Source of the DNA: Kribbella sp. CA-293567
GTDB lineage: Bacteria > Actinomycetota > Actinomycetes > Propionibacteriales > Kribbellaceae
DNA length: 64,000 bases
Direction of reading: 5' to 3'
Assembly (NCBI RefSeq): GCF_027627575.1
Contig: NZ_CP114065.1
Span: forward strand, 310,001 to 374,000
In this document: positions 8,444 to 19,309 of the stretch, piece after piece
Numbering within the stretch: position 1 is the first letter of the stretch
Layout: each line of letters starts with the position of its first letter
The notes under the pieces: model-generated
The model's input: the letters and a program-made list of their open reading frames with translations, nothing else
What the model was told of the DNA's origin: nothing
Databases searched by the model: none
Program-made: the position numbers and the translations under genes

Positions 8444-8755
8444 GTCAGCCAGCTAGTTGGACACCACGAGTGACCGGCGGCAACTGCCACGCGGACGGCA
8501 GCCGGTCGGCTCTCACGTTCACTGGATCGAACCTCGCGTTCCGGATCGCCGATCGAACATCGGGACAGATCGCGCAGGGTTGCACTTGACGGCTCTCACC
8601 AGGCAGGCGACACCTGCACGTGATTGATGAAGGAAGCGTCGCCTACCCTCCGGCAGCGATTAGGCAGCCGCACCCAGCGCCCACCGCGACGCAGGAGCGG
8701 CAGCTCCGCGCGACGCAGGAGCGGAGCGGGCGCGTGGGCGCACTTCCGGAGTACG
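8444..8755. other. Gene-free interval with a 15-bp direct repeat
   Basis: No convincing coding sequence. GCGACGCAGGAGCGG occurs at 8686-8700 and again at 8710-8724, 24 bases apart. The rest is unremarkable up to the tRNA-Ala terminator. Confidence 0.5.
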
Positions 8756-8782
8756 AAAAAAACCGGCTCCCGAAGGAACCGG
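8756..8782 (-). terminator. Intrinsic terminator with UUCG tetraloop
   Basis: Read on the minus strand, CCGGTTCC, TTCG and GGAGCCGG form an eight-pair stem with one G-U, a UUCG tetraloop closed by C-G, and a run of seven T residues. It ends the tRNA-Ile/DLW-39/tRNA-Ala transcription unit. Confidence 0.9.
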
Positions 8783-8794
8783 CTTACTACGGGG

Positions 8795-8867
8795 TGGAGA
8801 CGAGGGGACTCGAACCCCTAACCCCTGCCTTGCAAAGGCAGTGCTCTGCCAGTTGAGCTACGCCCCC
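8795..8867 (-). tRNA. tRNA-Ala(TGC)
   Basis: The 73-nt cloverleaf reads from GGGGGCG at 8867 to the discriminator A at 8795; the seven-base acceptor stem pairs with CGTCTCC with two G-U pairs. The anticodon loop TTTGCAA between CTGCC and GGCAG gives anticodon TGC, and the T-arm contains GTTCGAGTC. The 3' CCA is not encoded. The terminator begins 12 bases downstream. Position behind gyrA with tRNA-Ile is conserved in actinobacteria. Confidence 0.97.
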
Positions 8868-8879
8868 GTGGGGGTGAGA

Positions 8880-9011
8880 TCAGCGGCCCGGGGTGACCGG
8901 GTCGACGGCCTCGGCCCAGAGGTCCTGCTCGGCGCGGGACTGCTGGGACTTCTTGAAGACGAAGTATCCCCCGAGGCTGGCCAGCAGGACCAGCAGGATT
9001 TTCTTCAGCAT
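8880..9011 (-). CDS. DLW-39 family mini-protein
   Basis: A 43-residue protein encoded between the two tRNAs. The N-terminus MLKKILLVLLASLGGYFVFKK is a single membrane-spanning or signal-anchor helix. The short hydrophilic tail carries the signature QDLWAEA and the end DPVTPGR. This matches the actinobacterial DLW-39 family found next to gyrA; its function is unknown. The ATG at 9009-9011 has a GGGAG Shine-Dalgarno about seven bases upstream. Confidence 0.88.
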   Translation of the reverse strand: MLKKILLVLLASLGGYFVFKKSQQSRAEQDLWAEAVDPVTPGR

Positions 9012-9046
9012 CGGGGATCTCCCTCGGATCTGGGACGAACAGGGGG

Positions 9047-9120
9047 TGGGCCTAACAGGATTTGAACCTGTGACCTCTGCCTTATCAGGGCAGCGCTCTA
9101 ACCAACTGAGCTATAGGCCC
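9047..9120 (-). tRNA. tRNA-Ile(GAT)
   Basis: A 74-nt cloverleaf running from GGGCCTA (9120) to discriminator A (9047). Acceptor GGGCCTA pairs perfectly with TAGGCCC. The anticodon loop CTGATAA between CTGCC and GGCAG reads GAT, and GGTTCAAATCC is the T-arm. CCA is not encoded. Standard partner of the tRNA-Ala gene downstream of gyrA. Confidence 0.97.
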
Positions 9121-9228
9121 GCAACTGCGGGGGACGAACCTCGGGAAGATTACCGCACCCGGTGCCCGGCTCCCAAATTGGATTCGATCGGGCCGCGGAA
9201 CGACCCGATCGAAGCCACCGTTCAGGCC

Positions 9229-10356
9229 TCAGTCCTCCGAGGCCAGCGTCACTTCGAGGCCGCCCAGCAGGGTCGCCGCGATGTTGTAGAGGAACGATCC
9301 GAGCGTCGCCAGCGCCGTGATGATCAGCACATCGGCACAGGCCAGCAGGGTGGTGAAACCCATCACCTTGCCGGTGTTGATGTACGTCTCGATCTGGAAC
9401 GGGTCGGTGCCCTCCTGGTTGCCCAGGACCTCGCGCACCGTGTTGTTGATGTTGTCGAAGACGCCGGCCGCGCCGATCGCCGACCAGACGATGAAGACGG
9501 CCACCCAGATCACGATGCCGAACGCGATCGAGAGCAGGAACGCGGTCTTCATCACCGACCACGGGTCGATCCGCGACAATCGCAGCCGCGCCTTGCGGGT
9601 CTGCGGCCGGGTCGAGGTCTTCGGTGCCGTCTCGACCGCGGGCGCCGGGCTCTCGCGCTGGTCGAGCTTGGCCTTCGGCTCCGCGCTCTGCGCCCCGGAC
9701 GTCGCCGAGGTCGCGGACTCCTTCAGCGCGCTGGCGCGGCCGAGCACGGCCTGCTTGGCCGCGTTCAGCTTGTCGCCGAAGGACTCGGTCGTGGTGTGCG
9801 TCGGTGTCGACGGCTTCCCCGTCTGCCCGTACGCCGCTGCGCCGGGCTGGCCACCGCCCGAAGGCAGCCGCGGCTCGGGGCGACCCGGAGTACTCGGGTT
9901 GCCGACCGGAGCCGGGTTGCCCGGCCGGGTGGAGCCGGGCGCCGAGGAACCAGCCGACGACCCCACACCGGAGCCGGCCCCGCCCGAGAACGGGCTCCCA
10001 GCAGCAGGAGCCTGCTGGCCGGACGACGAGGGCCGCACCGGCGGCTGCTGTGGCGGCCGTGACTGCTTACCGGCGTTGCCTGCGGCCCCTGCGCTCCCCG
10101 CAGGCCCCGACGTCGAGGTCTGGGTGGAAGTCGGGCTCGCCGACGGCCCGCCAGGGCGAGGCTGCTGACGCGCATCGCCGGGCCGCTGGCCGTTCGCCGT
10201 ACCGGATCTCGGGGCGTTGCTGGTCGAAGTGGTACGACCGTTGGAGGCCTGGGTGGCCGGTGGGGTGGACTGTCCCTTGCCCGAGCTGCCCTGCGGCCGC
10301 TGAGACTTGGGGCTGTCCGCTCCATCAGGCCATGTCGGCCTCGCGCGGTTGGTCAT
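9229..10356 (-). CDS. DUF3566 transmembrane protein (Rv0007-like)
   Basis: A 375-residue protein with a long, low-complexity Ser/Pro/Gly/Gln N-terminus (residues 1 to about 240) and a C-terminal DUF3566 domain (about 255-375) starting RLSRIDPWSVMK, with two membrane helices and the closing NIAATLLGGLEVTL. The ATG overlaps the gyrA stop by one base (TGATG), indicating translational coupling. The mycobacterial homologue next to gyrA (Rv0007) is implicated in cell-division-associated functions, but its biochemical role is not settled. The N-terminal disorder is unusually long compared with the conserved domain. Confidence 0.92.
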   Translation of the reverse strand: MTNRARPTWPDGADSPKSQRPQGSSGKGQSTPPATQASNGRTTSTSNAPRSGTANGQRPGDARQQPRPGGPSASPTSTQTSTSGPAGSAGAAGNAGKQSRPPQQPPVRPSSSGQQAPAAGSPFSGGAGSGVGSSAGSSAPGSTRPGNPAPVGNPSTPGRPEPRLPSGGGQPGAAAYGQTGKPSTPTHTTTESFGDKLNAAKQAVLGRASALKESATSATSGAQSAEPKAKLDQRESPAPAVETAPKTSTRPQTRKARLRLSRIDPWSVMKTAFLLSIAFGIVIWVAVFIVWSAIGAAGVFDNINNTVREVLGNQEGTDPFQIETYINTGKVMGFTTLLACADVLIITALATLGSFLYNIAATLLGGLEVTLASED

Positions 10357-13082
10357 CAGGTGCCCTCCTGGCCGGCTTCGTCATCCTCGACGGTAGCCGC
10401 GCCGTCGACGTCCGTCGAATGCTGGTCATCTGAACTGACGCTCCCAGGGACGGTTTCGGTTGTCTCCGAGTCCACATCCTGGACATCACCGGCGAACTCG
10501 CCGCTGTCGACGACCACACCGTCCAGCGGGCCGCCCTCGTCGACCACCACGCCGTCCACGACCAGGGCATCGGTACCCGCTGCCGCGTCGGACTCGTCGG
10601 CGACCGCGAGGTCGGTGTTGCGGGCGATCGCGACCACCGCGTCCGACTCACCGACACCGGCGAACCTGACGCCCATCGTGTCGCGGCCCTTGACCGGCAC
10701 GCTGTCCACCCGGCTGCGGACCACCTGGCCGCTGTTCTTGATCGCGAGCACCTGGTCGGAGTCGACCACGATCAGCGCGCCGACCAGCGAACCGCGTTCG
10801 TCGTTCAGCTTGACCGCCTTGATGCCCAGCCCGCCACGACCCTGCTGCCGGTACTCCGAGACCCGGCTGCGCTTGGCGTAGCCGGCGTTGGTGACGGTGA
10901 AGACGAACTGCGTGTCCTCCTCCGACCCCGCCCGGATGACCGCCATCGACAGCAGTTCGTCGTCGTTGCGGAACTTCATCCCGGTCACACCCGAGGTGGC
11001 CCGGCCCATCGGCCGCAGCTGCTCGTCGTTCGCGGTGAACCGGATCGACTGACCCTTCCGGGAGACCAGCATCAGGTCGTCCTCGGCCGAGGCCAGCTCG
11101 GCGCCGATCAGCTCGTCGTCCTCGTCGCGGAAATTCACCGCGATGATGCCGCTCTGCCGGGCCGAGTCGTAGTCGGTCAGTGCCGTCTTCTTCACCAGAC
11201 CACGCTTGGTGGCCAGCAACAGGTACGGCTGCTGCTGGTAGTCGCGCAGCGTCAGGACCTGCGCGATCTCCTCGTCGGGCTGGAAGGACAGCAGGCCGGC
11301 CACGTGCGAGCCCTTGGCGTCGCGCGCGGACTCCGGCAGCTGCCACACCTTCGCCCGGTAGACCCGGCCCTTGGTGGTGAAGAACAGCATCCAGTGGTGG
11401 TTCGTGGTGGCGAAGAAGTGGCCGATCTCGTCCTCGGCCCGCATGGTCGCGCCACGGACCCCCTTGCCGCCGCGGTTCTGGGTCCGGTACAGGTCGGTCT
11501 TGGTGCGCTTCGCGTACCCGCCGCGGGTGATCGTGACGACCACCTCCTCGTCCGGGACCAGGTCCTGCACGGACAGGTCGCCGTCGGCCGCGATGATCTC
11601 GGTCCGCCGGTCGTCGCCGAACTTGTCCACGATCTCGGCCAGCTCGTCGCGGATGATGGTGCGCTGCCGGACCGGGTCGGCCAGGATGTCCTCGAGGTCG
11701 GCGATCACGATCTCGAGCTCGTGCAGCCGGTCCATGATCTTCTGCCGCTCCAGGGCGGCCAGCCGGCGCAGCTGCATGTCCAGGATCGCCTGCGCCTGGA
11801 TCTCGTCGATCTCCAGCAGCGACATCAGGCCGGTGCGGGCCTCCTCGACGTCCGGGCTGCGGCGGATCAGCGCGATCACCTCGTCCAGCGCGTCCAGCGC
11901 CTTCACCAGACCGCGGTAGATGTGCGCCTGCTTCTCGGCCTCACGGAGGCGGTAGCGGGTCCGGCGCTGGATGACCTCGATCTGGTGGTCGATCCAGTGC
12001 GTGATGAACAGGTCCAGGCTGAGCGTGCGCGGTACGCCGTCGACCAGCGCGAGCATGTTGCAGCCGAAGGTGTCCTGCAGTTGGGTGTGCTTGTAGAGGT
12101 TGTTCAGTACGACGCGGGGCTGCGCGTCGCGCTTCAGCACGATCACCAGCCGCTGGCCGGTCCGCGACGAGGTGTCGTCGCGGATGTCGGCGATGCCGGT
12201 CATCTTGCCGGTGTTCACCAGTTCGGCGATCTTCTGCGCCAGGTTGTCCGGGTTGACCATGTAGGGCAGCTGGCTGACGACCAGGCTGGTCCGGCCCTTG
12301 GCGTCCTCCTCGATGTCGACCACCGCGCGCATCGTGACCGAGCCACGACCGGTGCGGTAGGCGTCGTCGATGCCCTTGTAGCCGACGATCAGGGCGCCGT
12401 TCGGGAAGTCCGGGCCCTTGATGTTCTCCATGCACGCCGCCAGGACCTCTTCCTGGGTGGCGTCCGGGTGCTCCAGGCACCACTGGGCCGCGGCAGCGAC
12501 CTCGCGCAGGTTGTGCGGCGGGATCATCGTCGCCATCCCGACCGCGATCCCGGCCGAGCCGTTGACCAGCAGGTTCGGGAAACGGCTCGGCAGGATCACC
12601 GGCTCCTGCGAACGGCCGTCGTAGTTCGGGCGGAAGTCGACCGTCTCCTGGTCGATGTCGCGCACCATCTCCATCGCCAGCGGCGCCAGCCGGCACTCCG
12701 TGTACCGCATCGCGGCGGCGGGGTCGTTACCCGGCGAGCCGAAGTTGCCCTGGCCCTGGATCATCGGCGCGCGCATCACCCACGGCTGCGCGAGCCGCAC
12801 CAGGGTGTCGTAGATCGCGGAGTCACCGTGCGGGTGGTACTGACCCATCACGTCACCGACGATGCGGGAGCACTTGGAGAAGCCGCGGTCGGGCCGGTAG
12901 CCACCGTCGTACATCGCGTAGAGGATCCGGCGGTGCACCGGCTTGAGGCCGTCGCGGACCTCGGGCAGCGCGCGGCCGACGATGACGGCCATCGCGTAGT
13001 CGAGGTACGACTGCTGCATCTCCGTCTGCAGATCGAGGGGCTCGATCCGGTCGTGTCCCGGAGAGATAGGGGTCTCGGTCAT
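10356..13082 (-). CDS. gyrA: DNA gyrase subunit A
   Basis: The breakage-reunion subunit of gyrase, which introduces negative supercoils with GyrB. At 908 residues it is longer than usual because of an acidic tail (about 820-908). The catalytic tyrosine is Tyr127 in AMRYTEC. The quinolone-determining region reads [11 protein letters not shown], with Ser88 and Asp92 at the positions of E. coli Ser83 and Asp87, so it looks like a quinolone-susceptible allele. The winged-helix/tower region is followed by six GyrA-box-type beta-pinwheel blades (for example the [10 protein letters not shown] sequence). It lies 81 bases after gyrB and is coupled to DUF3566. Confidence 0.98.
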   Translation of the reverse strand: MTETPISPGHDRIEPLDLQTEMQQSYLDYAMAVIVGRALPEVRDGLKPVHRRILYAMYDGGYRPDRGFSKCSRIVGDVMGQYHPHGDSAIYDTLVRLAQPWVMRAPMIQGQGNFGSPGNDPAAAMRYTECRLAPLAMEMVRDIDQETVDFRPNYDGRSQEPVILPSRFPNLLVNGSAGIAVGMATMIPPHNLREVAAAAQWCLEHPDATQEEVLAACMENIKGPDFPNGALIVGYKGIDDAYRTGRGSVTMRAVVDIEEDAKGRTSLVVSQLPYMVNPDNLAQKIAELVNTGKMTGIADIRDDTSSRTGQRLVIVLKRDAQPRVVLNNLYKHTQLQDTFGCNMLALVDGVPRTLSLDLFITHWIDHQIEVIQRRTRYRLREAEKQAHIYRGLVKALDALDEVIALIRRSPDVEEARTGLMSLLEIDEIQAQAILDMQLRRLAALERQKIMDRLHELEIVIADLEDILADPVRQRTIIRDELAEIVDKFGDDRRTEIIAADGDLSVQDLVPDEEVVVTITRGGYAKRTKTDLYRTQNRGGKGVRGATMRAEDEIGHFFATTNHHWMLFFTTKGRVYRAKVWQLPESARDAKGSHVAGLLSFQPDEEIAQVLTLRDYQQQPYLLLATKRGLVKKTALTDYDSARQSGIIAVNFRDEDDELIGAELASAEDDLMLVSRKGQSIRFTANDEQLRPMGRATSGVTGMKFRNDDELLSMAVIRAGSEEDTQFVFTVTNAGYAKRSRVSEYRQQGRGGLGIKAVKLNDERGSLVGALIVVDSDQVLAIKNSGQVVRSRVDSVPVKGRDTMGVRFAGVGESDAVVAIARNTDLAVADESDAAAGTDALVVDGVVVDEGGPLDGVVVDSGEFAGDVQDVDSETTETVPGSVSSDDQHSTDVDGAATVEDDEAGQEGT

Positions 13083-13163
13083 CTGGTGCTCGTCCCGTTC
13101 GTGTCAGTACGTCGGTGAGGTCGGCGCTGCGCGAGGTGCGCCCGGGCAGAACCCGGGCGGCCC

Positions 13164-15206
<2,043 letters not shown>

Positions 15207-15490
15207 CGGCTGTTGTCCTCCTCGGACCCCGCGTGCACGGGGCATCGATGCACAGTGGAAGCCGCCCCTACTGTGTTCATCAGTGGTGCGGCTTTCTCAA
15301 CAGCCCCATCTTACCCGTCGACCGAAGCAGAACCGGTCACCAGGCGCCCCTAGTCGCGGACAGAACGTCTTTTTGGACTCCTTGCCATGTCCCCCCACGC
15401 GGGGAGGGGGCTTCCCAAGCGCTCACGCCGCTCAGTGGCTTCTGACCGGATCGCCCCTGACCGTCTGAGAACCGAGACCGGGACACTCCG
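15207..15490. other. gyrB upstream region
   Basis: No gene is seen in this divergent interval. It must carry the gyrB promoter; a C-rich and G-rich inverted patch (CCCCCCACGCGGGGAGGGGG) lies near 15391-15410. I cannot assign a gyrB promoter with confidence. Confidence 0.4.
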
Positions 15491-15519
15491 GGGACACCGC
15501 CCCCGGAGCCCTCTAGGAT
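15491..15519 (+). promoter_or_regulatory. Leaderless promoter for the 15.5-kb operon
   Basis: GGGACA (15491-15496) and TAGGAT (15514-15519) are spaced by 17 bases. The -10 element ends seven bases before the GTG at 15527, so transcription should begin at or next to the start codon. Confidence 0.6.
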
Positions 15520-15526
15520 CGCTGCC

Positions 15527-16156
15527 GTGGAGAGTCTCGACGACGTCATCGACGCCATGATCGCCGACCGGGTGATCCATCGGCACCGCCGGAAGTGGCT
15601 GATCGCCGTCGGCGTCGTCCTGGTCCTCGCCCTGGTCATCCTGCTGACCGGCGGCTGGAAGGAACGCAAGGGCCGCACGGTCGACACGATGGACGCACCG
15701 GCCACCCTGAAGGCCGGCCGGTTCGAGGTCGGCGTCAGCGGTGCCAAGCTGATCCAGACTCCGAAGACCGACTACAGCCCGGCCAAGGCCCGGCTGGAGG
15801 TTGCCCTGCAGTTGAAGAACATCGACGAGGAAGAGCACAAGAGCGTCAGCTTCGACACCGACCTGCTGCGCTGGGTGGTGCCTGGCAAGGATCCGGTCAA
15901 GCCCGAGAACGTGAGCTGCAAGGACAGGGTGGTCGGCTACGTCCTCGTCTACGGGCTGCCGGCCGAGAACTGCGTGGCGAAGTTCGACGTGTCGCCCAAC
16001 TACAAGGCGGACTCGATCGAGGTCGGCGTACTGGCCGAGAGCTACACGTCGGCGAACGGCCTGCTGGGCGCGACCGAGGATCCGTACTGGCAGGGCGAGA
16101 ACGCGGTCGCGGTGGTCCGGATGAAGACCGAGACGACGACGGAGACCGAAGGATGA
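15527..16156 (+). CDS. Membrane-anchored extracellular protein, first of three
   Basis: A 209-residue protein with a cytoplasmic N-terminus, one transmembrane helix (about residues 24-41, WLIAVGVVLVLALVILL) and an extracytoplasmic domain of about 165 residues. That domain looks beta-rich and Ig/DUF4352-like (RLEVALQLKNIDEEE, then DPVKPENVSCKD), with one Cys pair. I do not recognise a named family. Its GTG follows a leaderless promoter. The stop overlaps the next ATG as ATGA, so the three genes form a tightly coupled operon. All three encode a single helix plus an outside domain, suggesting a membrane complex. Confidence 0.7.
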   Translation: MESLDDVIDAMIADRVIHRHRRKWLIAVGVVLVLALVILLTGGWKERKGRTVDTMDAPATLKAGRFEVGVSGAKLIQTPKTDYSPAKARLEVALQLKNIDEEEHKSVSFDTDLLRWVVPGKDPVKPENVSCKDRVVGYVLVYGLPAENCVAKFDVSPNYKADSIEVGVLAESYTSANGLLGATEDPYWQGENAVAVVRMKTETTTETEG

Positions 16157-16749
16157 AGCTCTATCGGCCGGCCACCGTACTGGTCGGCGTCATGTTCGTG
16201 CTGCTCGGCGGCCTGAGCCGGCTGGCCGCGCCGGACCAGGTGTTCGACGAGGCGAACCGGGTCGTCGTCCAGGGCACGATCGGCGAGGCGCTCGACTACA
16301 ACGGTTCGACCGTCACCGTGCAGCGGGTGAAGTTCGCCCGGGCCTACCTGACCGGCGACTCCGACGAGAAGCCCGTGCAGTCCAGCGGGATCTATGTCGC
16401 GGTCGAGTACGACACGGTCCGCGGTACCGCGGAAGTGCCCTACCCGACCACCCGGCTGGTCACCGCCGACGACACCGTCTACGCCCCGATCTCCGAGACC
16501 TGGGGCAACAACATCGACTTCGCCGAGCCGGGATTCGGCATCTCCAGCTCCGTCGTCTTCGAGGTCGACCCCACGAACGTGGAGGGACTCACCCTGCAGG
16601 TCCGCACCGGCCCGCTGTACAACGTGCTGACCCAGGACGTGGCGGTCGACCTCGGCGTACCGGACGAGAAGGTCGCCCAGCAGTTGATCGACGCGGCCGC
16701 CCCGGAGTATCTGATTCCCCGCGGCGGCGTCAAGCGGGTGGCCTCATGA
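16153..16749 (+). CDS. Membrane-anchored extracellular protein, second of three
   Basis: 198 residues: an N-terminal signal-anchor helix (about 6-25, ATVLVGVMFVLLGGLSRLA) and an extracytoplasmic beta-rich domain with VQRVKFARAY, GIYVAVEYDTV and VFEVDPTNVEGLTLQV. This is the layout of DUF4352-like or telokin-like extracellular modules. It shares general architecture but little obvious sequence with the genes before and after. The start overlaps the previous stop (ATGA), and its own stop overlaps the next start in the same way. Function unknown. Confidence 0.7.
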   Translation: MKLYRPATVLVGVMFVLLGGLSRLAAPDQVFDEANRVVVQGTIGEALDYNGSTVTVQRVKFARAYLTGDSDEKPVQSSGIYVAVEYDTVRGTAEVPYPTTRLVTADDTVYAPISETWGNNIDFAEPGFGISSSVVFEVDPTNVEGLTLQVRTGPLYNVLTQDVAVDLGVPDEKVAQQLIDAAAPEYLIPRGGVKRVAS

Positions 16750-17303
16750 CGAAGTCACAGCGCGCGCTCCGGCTCACCGCCCAGATCTCCTTGCTGCTCG
16801 CGCTCGCCGCGACCAGCGCGTTCCTGCTGCTGCGCACCTATCTCACCGACAACGACAAGGTCTTCCGGCAGGGTGAGATCACCGAGGTCGTCCAGCAGGG
16901 GCCGGTGACGATCGGCGAGGTGCAGTGGAAGCTGGAGTCGCTGGAGGTCTACACCCAACTGGTGAACGCCGAGAAGAAGAAGGTCGACCTCGAGCAGCCG
17001 GCCGGCTCGGTGGTGATCGTCGCCAAGGCCTCGGTCACGCCGCTCGACGGAGTGAAGATGAGTGACAGCGGCTTCACCTGCGCGGCCAAGCTCCGTGACG
17101 ACCGCGGCAACGTGTGGAAGCCCGAAAGCCCTTATGGGCTTGGGATGCCGACCAACTGCAGCGACTCGGACTTCCCGTTCACCCGCAACAAGCCGGGTCA
17201 GGTCGCGCAGATCTTCGTCGTACCGGAGTCCGCGGTGAAGCATCTGAGCGGTATCCAGGTCGAGGATCTGACGGAGTTCCGCCGGGTCCTGATGACGCGC
17301 TGA
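16746..17303 (+). CDS. Membrane-anchored extracellular protein, third of three
   Basis: 185 residues: an N-terminal helix (about 10-30, AQISLLLALAATSAFLLL), then an outside domain with VTIGEVQWKLESLEVY, SVVIVAKASVTP, a Cys pair (FTCAAKL and TNCSDSD) and VPESAVKHLSGI. The fold again looks like a secreted immunoglobulin-like domain. It is coupled to the second gene by ATGA. The convergent membrane-protein gene ends 26 bases downstream, and no strong terminator is seen between them. Confidence 0.7.
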   Translation: MTKSQRALRLTAQISLLLALAATSAFLLLRTYLTDNDKVFRQGEITEVVQQGPVTIGEVQWKLESLEVYTQLVNAEKKKVDLEQPAGSVVIVAKASVTPLDGVKMSDSGFTCAAKLRDDRGNVWKPESPYGLGMPTNCSDSDFPFTRNKPGQVAQIFVVPESAVKHLSGIQVEDLTEFRRVLMTR

Positions 17304-17328
17304 CCCGAATTCGCGGTACGGCCGGCGA

Positions 17329-18666
17329 TCACGCCTGGACGGACTCCGCTGTTTCCTGCTTCTCGGCCGCGGCAGCCTCGGCCCGGCGCTCGGCCCCGAC
17401 GGAGATACAGAGGTCGAAAGCCGCCGCCAGCAAGGCGATTCGCAGCGTCGCGAAGATCGAGTCACGGATCAGCGTGGCGATCTCGTGGTTCATCAGGTTC
17501 CAGTCGGAGCCGGTGCCGTGGACGCCGATCAGCCGGGTCAGCCCGACCAGCGCCCACTGGTCGGCGAGGATCCAGAACGTGTAGACCATGCAGACCACAC
17601 CGAGGAAGACCGGACCCACCCGGACCAGCAACCGGAACGCGGTCAGGGTCGGGTAGAACTTCTCTCGCAGACCGCCGAGCAGCAGGTTCGGGGCCTGGTT
17701 CGTCAACGTCACCAGGCGATTCGGCTTGGCGGCCTCGGCCTCGGCGGCAGGCTGGTTACCGAGTCGCCGCTCGATCCGGGTGCCCTTGAAGACCCCGCTG
17801 CTGGTCAGCACCCGGTGCCCGAAGACGACCGTGGTGATCGCCAGCCAGGTCAGCGGCTCGGCGACGCCGGACTTGAACAACGGCCACAGGCTCTCCCAGA
17901 AGAAGCCCCAGAGGAACTCGATCCCGGCCGGGATCGGGATGTTGATCCCGGCGAAGAACTCCTTCAGCCCGTCCCACCAGCCGACCGTGACGTACCAGAA
18001 GTCGCGGGTCTCGATCCAGCCCGTCAGGTCGCCGACGGCGTACGGCGTCACCACGACGGTGATCAGCAGGAAGAACGCTTCGGCCCAGACCTGGGCGAAC
18101 CTGACCGGCCGGCTCGGCCAGCGATCGTCGATCGCCTCCAGCACCCGGCGCAGGACGAGCAGGATGACGATCGCGGGGAGATAGGCCCGCCAGGCGCCGT
18201 TGGTCACCTCGAGGAAGGTGGCGCCGGGCCCCATCCCGCGCTGGACGATGTTGCTGATCGACAGCTCGGAGATCCGGTCGTCCAGGAATCCCCAGGCCGA
18301 CCAGACCGCGATCATCGGCAGCAGGGTGACGGCCAGCAGCTCCATCAGGCCCTGCTGGGTCGGGTCGGAGGTCTCCTCGGCCTGGTTGCCGGCCGCGTCG
18401 CGCCAGCGGTAGAGCGAGGTGGCACAGGTGCGGATCATCCCGATGGTGGCGGCGATCTGGATCAGTACGCCGGTCGAGAACACCCCGACGCCCAGACTCG
18501 AGTGCTGGTGCTCGTCCAGCCAGATGGCGCCGTTGATCGCGGCCCGGAAGCCGACGTACCCGGCCAGGAACCAGGTGAGCAACGGCAGCAGGTTGCGCCA
18601 CCACAGCCGGAAGGTGTCTCCGACCAGGTGGACCATCTCGCGAAAACCATCAACGATCGTGCGCAT
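17329..18666 (-). CDS. Polytopic membrane protein of unknown function
   Basis: A 445-residue integral membrane protein with about nine hydrophobic segments, starting MRTIVDGFREMVHLVGDTF. It is rich in Trp (FLWGFFWESLWPLF, GWWDGLKEFF) and has a conserved-looking cytoplasmic loop GTRIERRLGNQPAAE before the last helices. The C-terminus is Ala/Glu-rich and probably coiled. No transporter motif is recognised. It is convergent with the three-gene operon and sits next to dciA on the same strand, 67 bases away. It may act with the adjacent extracellular proteins, but that is only positional inference. Confidence 0.75.
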   Translation of the reverse strand: MRTIVDGFREMVHLVGDTFRLWWRNLLPLLTWFLAGYVGFRAAINGAIWLDEHQHSSLGVGVFSTGVLIQIAATIGMIRTCATSLYRWRDAAGNQAEETSDPTQQGLMELLAVTLLPMIAVWSAWGFLDDRISELSISNIVQRGMGPGATFLEVTNGAWRAYLPAIVILLVLRRVLEAIDDRWPSRPVRFAQVWAEAFFLLITVVVTPYAVGDLTGWIETRDFWYVTVGWWDGLKEFFAGINIPIPAGIEFLWGFFWESLWPLFKSGVAEPLTWLAITTVVFGHRVLTSSGVFKGTRIERRLGNQPAAEAEAAKPNRLVTLTNQAPNLLLGGLREKFYPTLTAFRLLVRVGPVFLGVVCMVYTFWILADQWALVGLTRLIGVHGTGSDWNLMNHEIATLIRDSIFATLRIALLAAAFDLCISVGAERRAEAAAAEKQETAESVQA

Positions 18667-18733
18667 CGCGCCCGATCCTAGGCGACCGCCGGGGTCGGCC
18701 GGAACGTCCCCGCGCGACGTACGCCGGATGGGC

Positions 18734-19309
18734 TCAGCCGTAGGTGTCGCGGGGGCCTCGGCCGCCGCGGACCGTGCGGGGTCCCTTGCGCCAGCTGGGG
18801 GCGTTGGGGCCCTCGACCTTCACCCGGGTGACGGTGCCGTCGCCGAGCTCGGCGTTGAGGCGGCGTACGAGGTCGGGGGCGAGCAGGCGCACCTGAGTGG
18901 CCCAGGCGGTCGAGTCGGTGCGGACGGTCAGCTCGGTGTCCTGGTAGGTCTCCGGCTGACAGTGGGACGCCATCTCCGGACCGACGATGGAGGGCCAGCG
19001 CGCCATCACGCCGTGGACGGCGACGTCGACCTCCCAGCCCTGTTCGCGCATCAGCCGGCCGAGGGTGTTGGTGAGCAGCTGGGGATCGCGGTCGTCGGCG
19101 CGGGCGCTGCTGACCTGGTTCCCGGTCGGGCGGCGGCGGCGCGCCTTCTTGACAGGCTGGATGGGACCGGCGCCCTTGAGCCGGCTGGCCAGCGTCTTGG
19201 CCAGCTCGAGGCCTCGTTTGTCGTGCTCAGGCGCTTCGACGGACTCGCTCTCGACGCCGCTCTCAGAGGAATTCTGGCCTTTCGGGTCGGGCAGCAGCTG
19301 GTCAGGCAC
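18734..19309 (-). CDS. dciA: DciA-like replicative helicase loader (DUF721)
   Basis: About 191 residues. The C-terminal DUF721 domain (about 95-165) contains [30 protein letters not shown] and [17 protein letters not shown]. DciA proteins act with the DnaB helicase at replication in most bacteria that lack DnaC. The start is uncertain: the GTG at 19307-19309 overlaps the recF stop by eight bases (GTGCCTGA) and is preferred, but in-frame GTGs at 19325-19327 and 19346-19348 are possible. The basic RRRRPTGNQ segment precedes the domain. Position between recF and gyrB is conserved in actinobacteria. Confidence 0.9.
   Translation of the reverse strand: MPDQLLPDPKGQNSSESGVESESVEAPEHDKRGLELAKTLASRLKGAGPIQPVKKARRRRPTGNQVSSARADDRDPQLLTNTLGRLMREQGWEVDVAVHGVMARWPSIVGPEMASHCQPETYQDTELTVRTDSTAWATQVRLLAPDLVRRLNAELGDGTVTRVKVEGPNAPSWRKGPRTVRGGRGPRDTYG

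Noticed and set aside
11304-13118. Long plus-strand open frame opposite gyrA
   Set aside because: A high-GC antisense shadow of gyrA; no ribosome-binding site or protein-like features.
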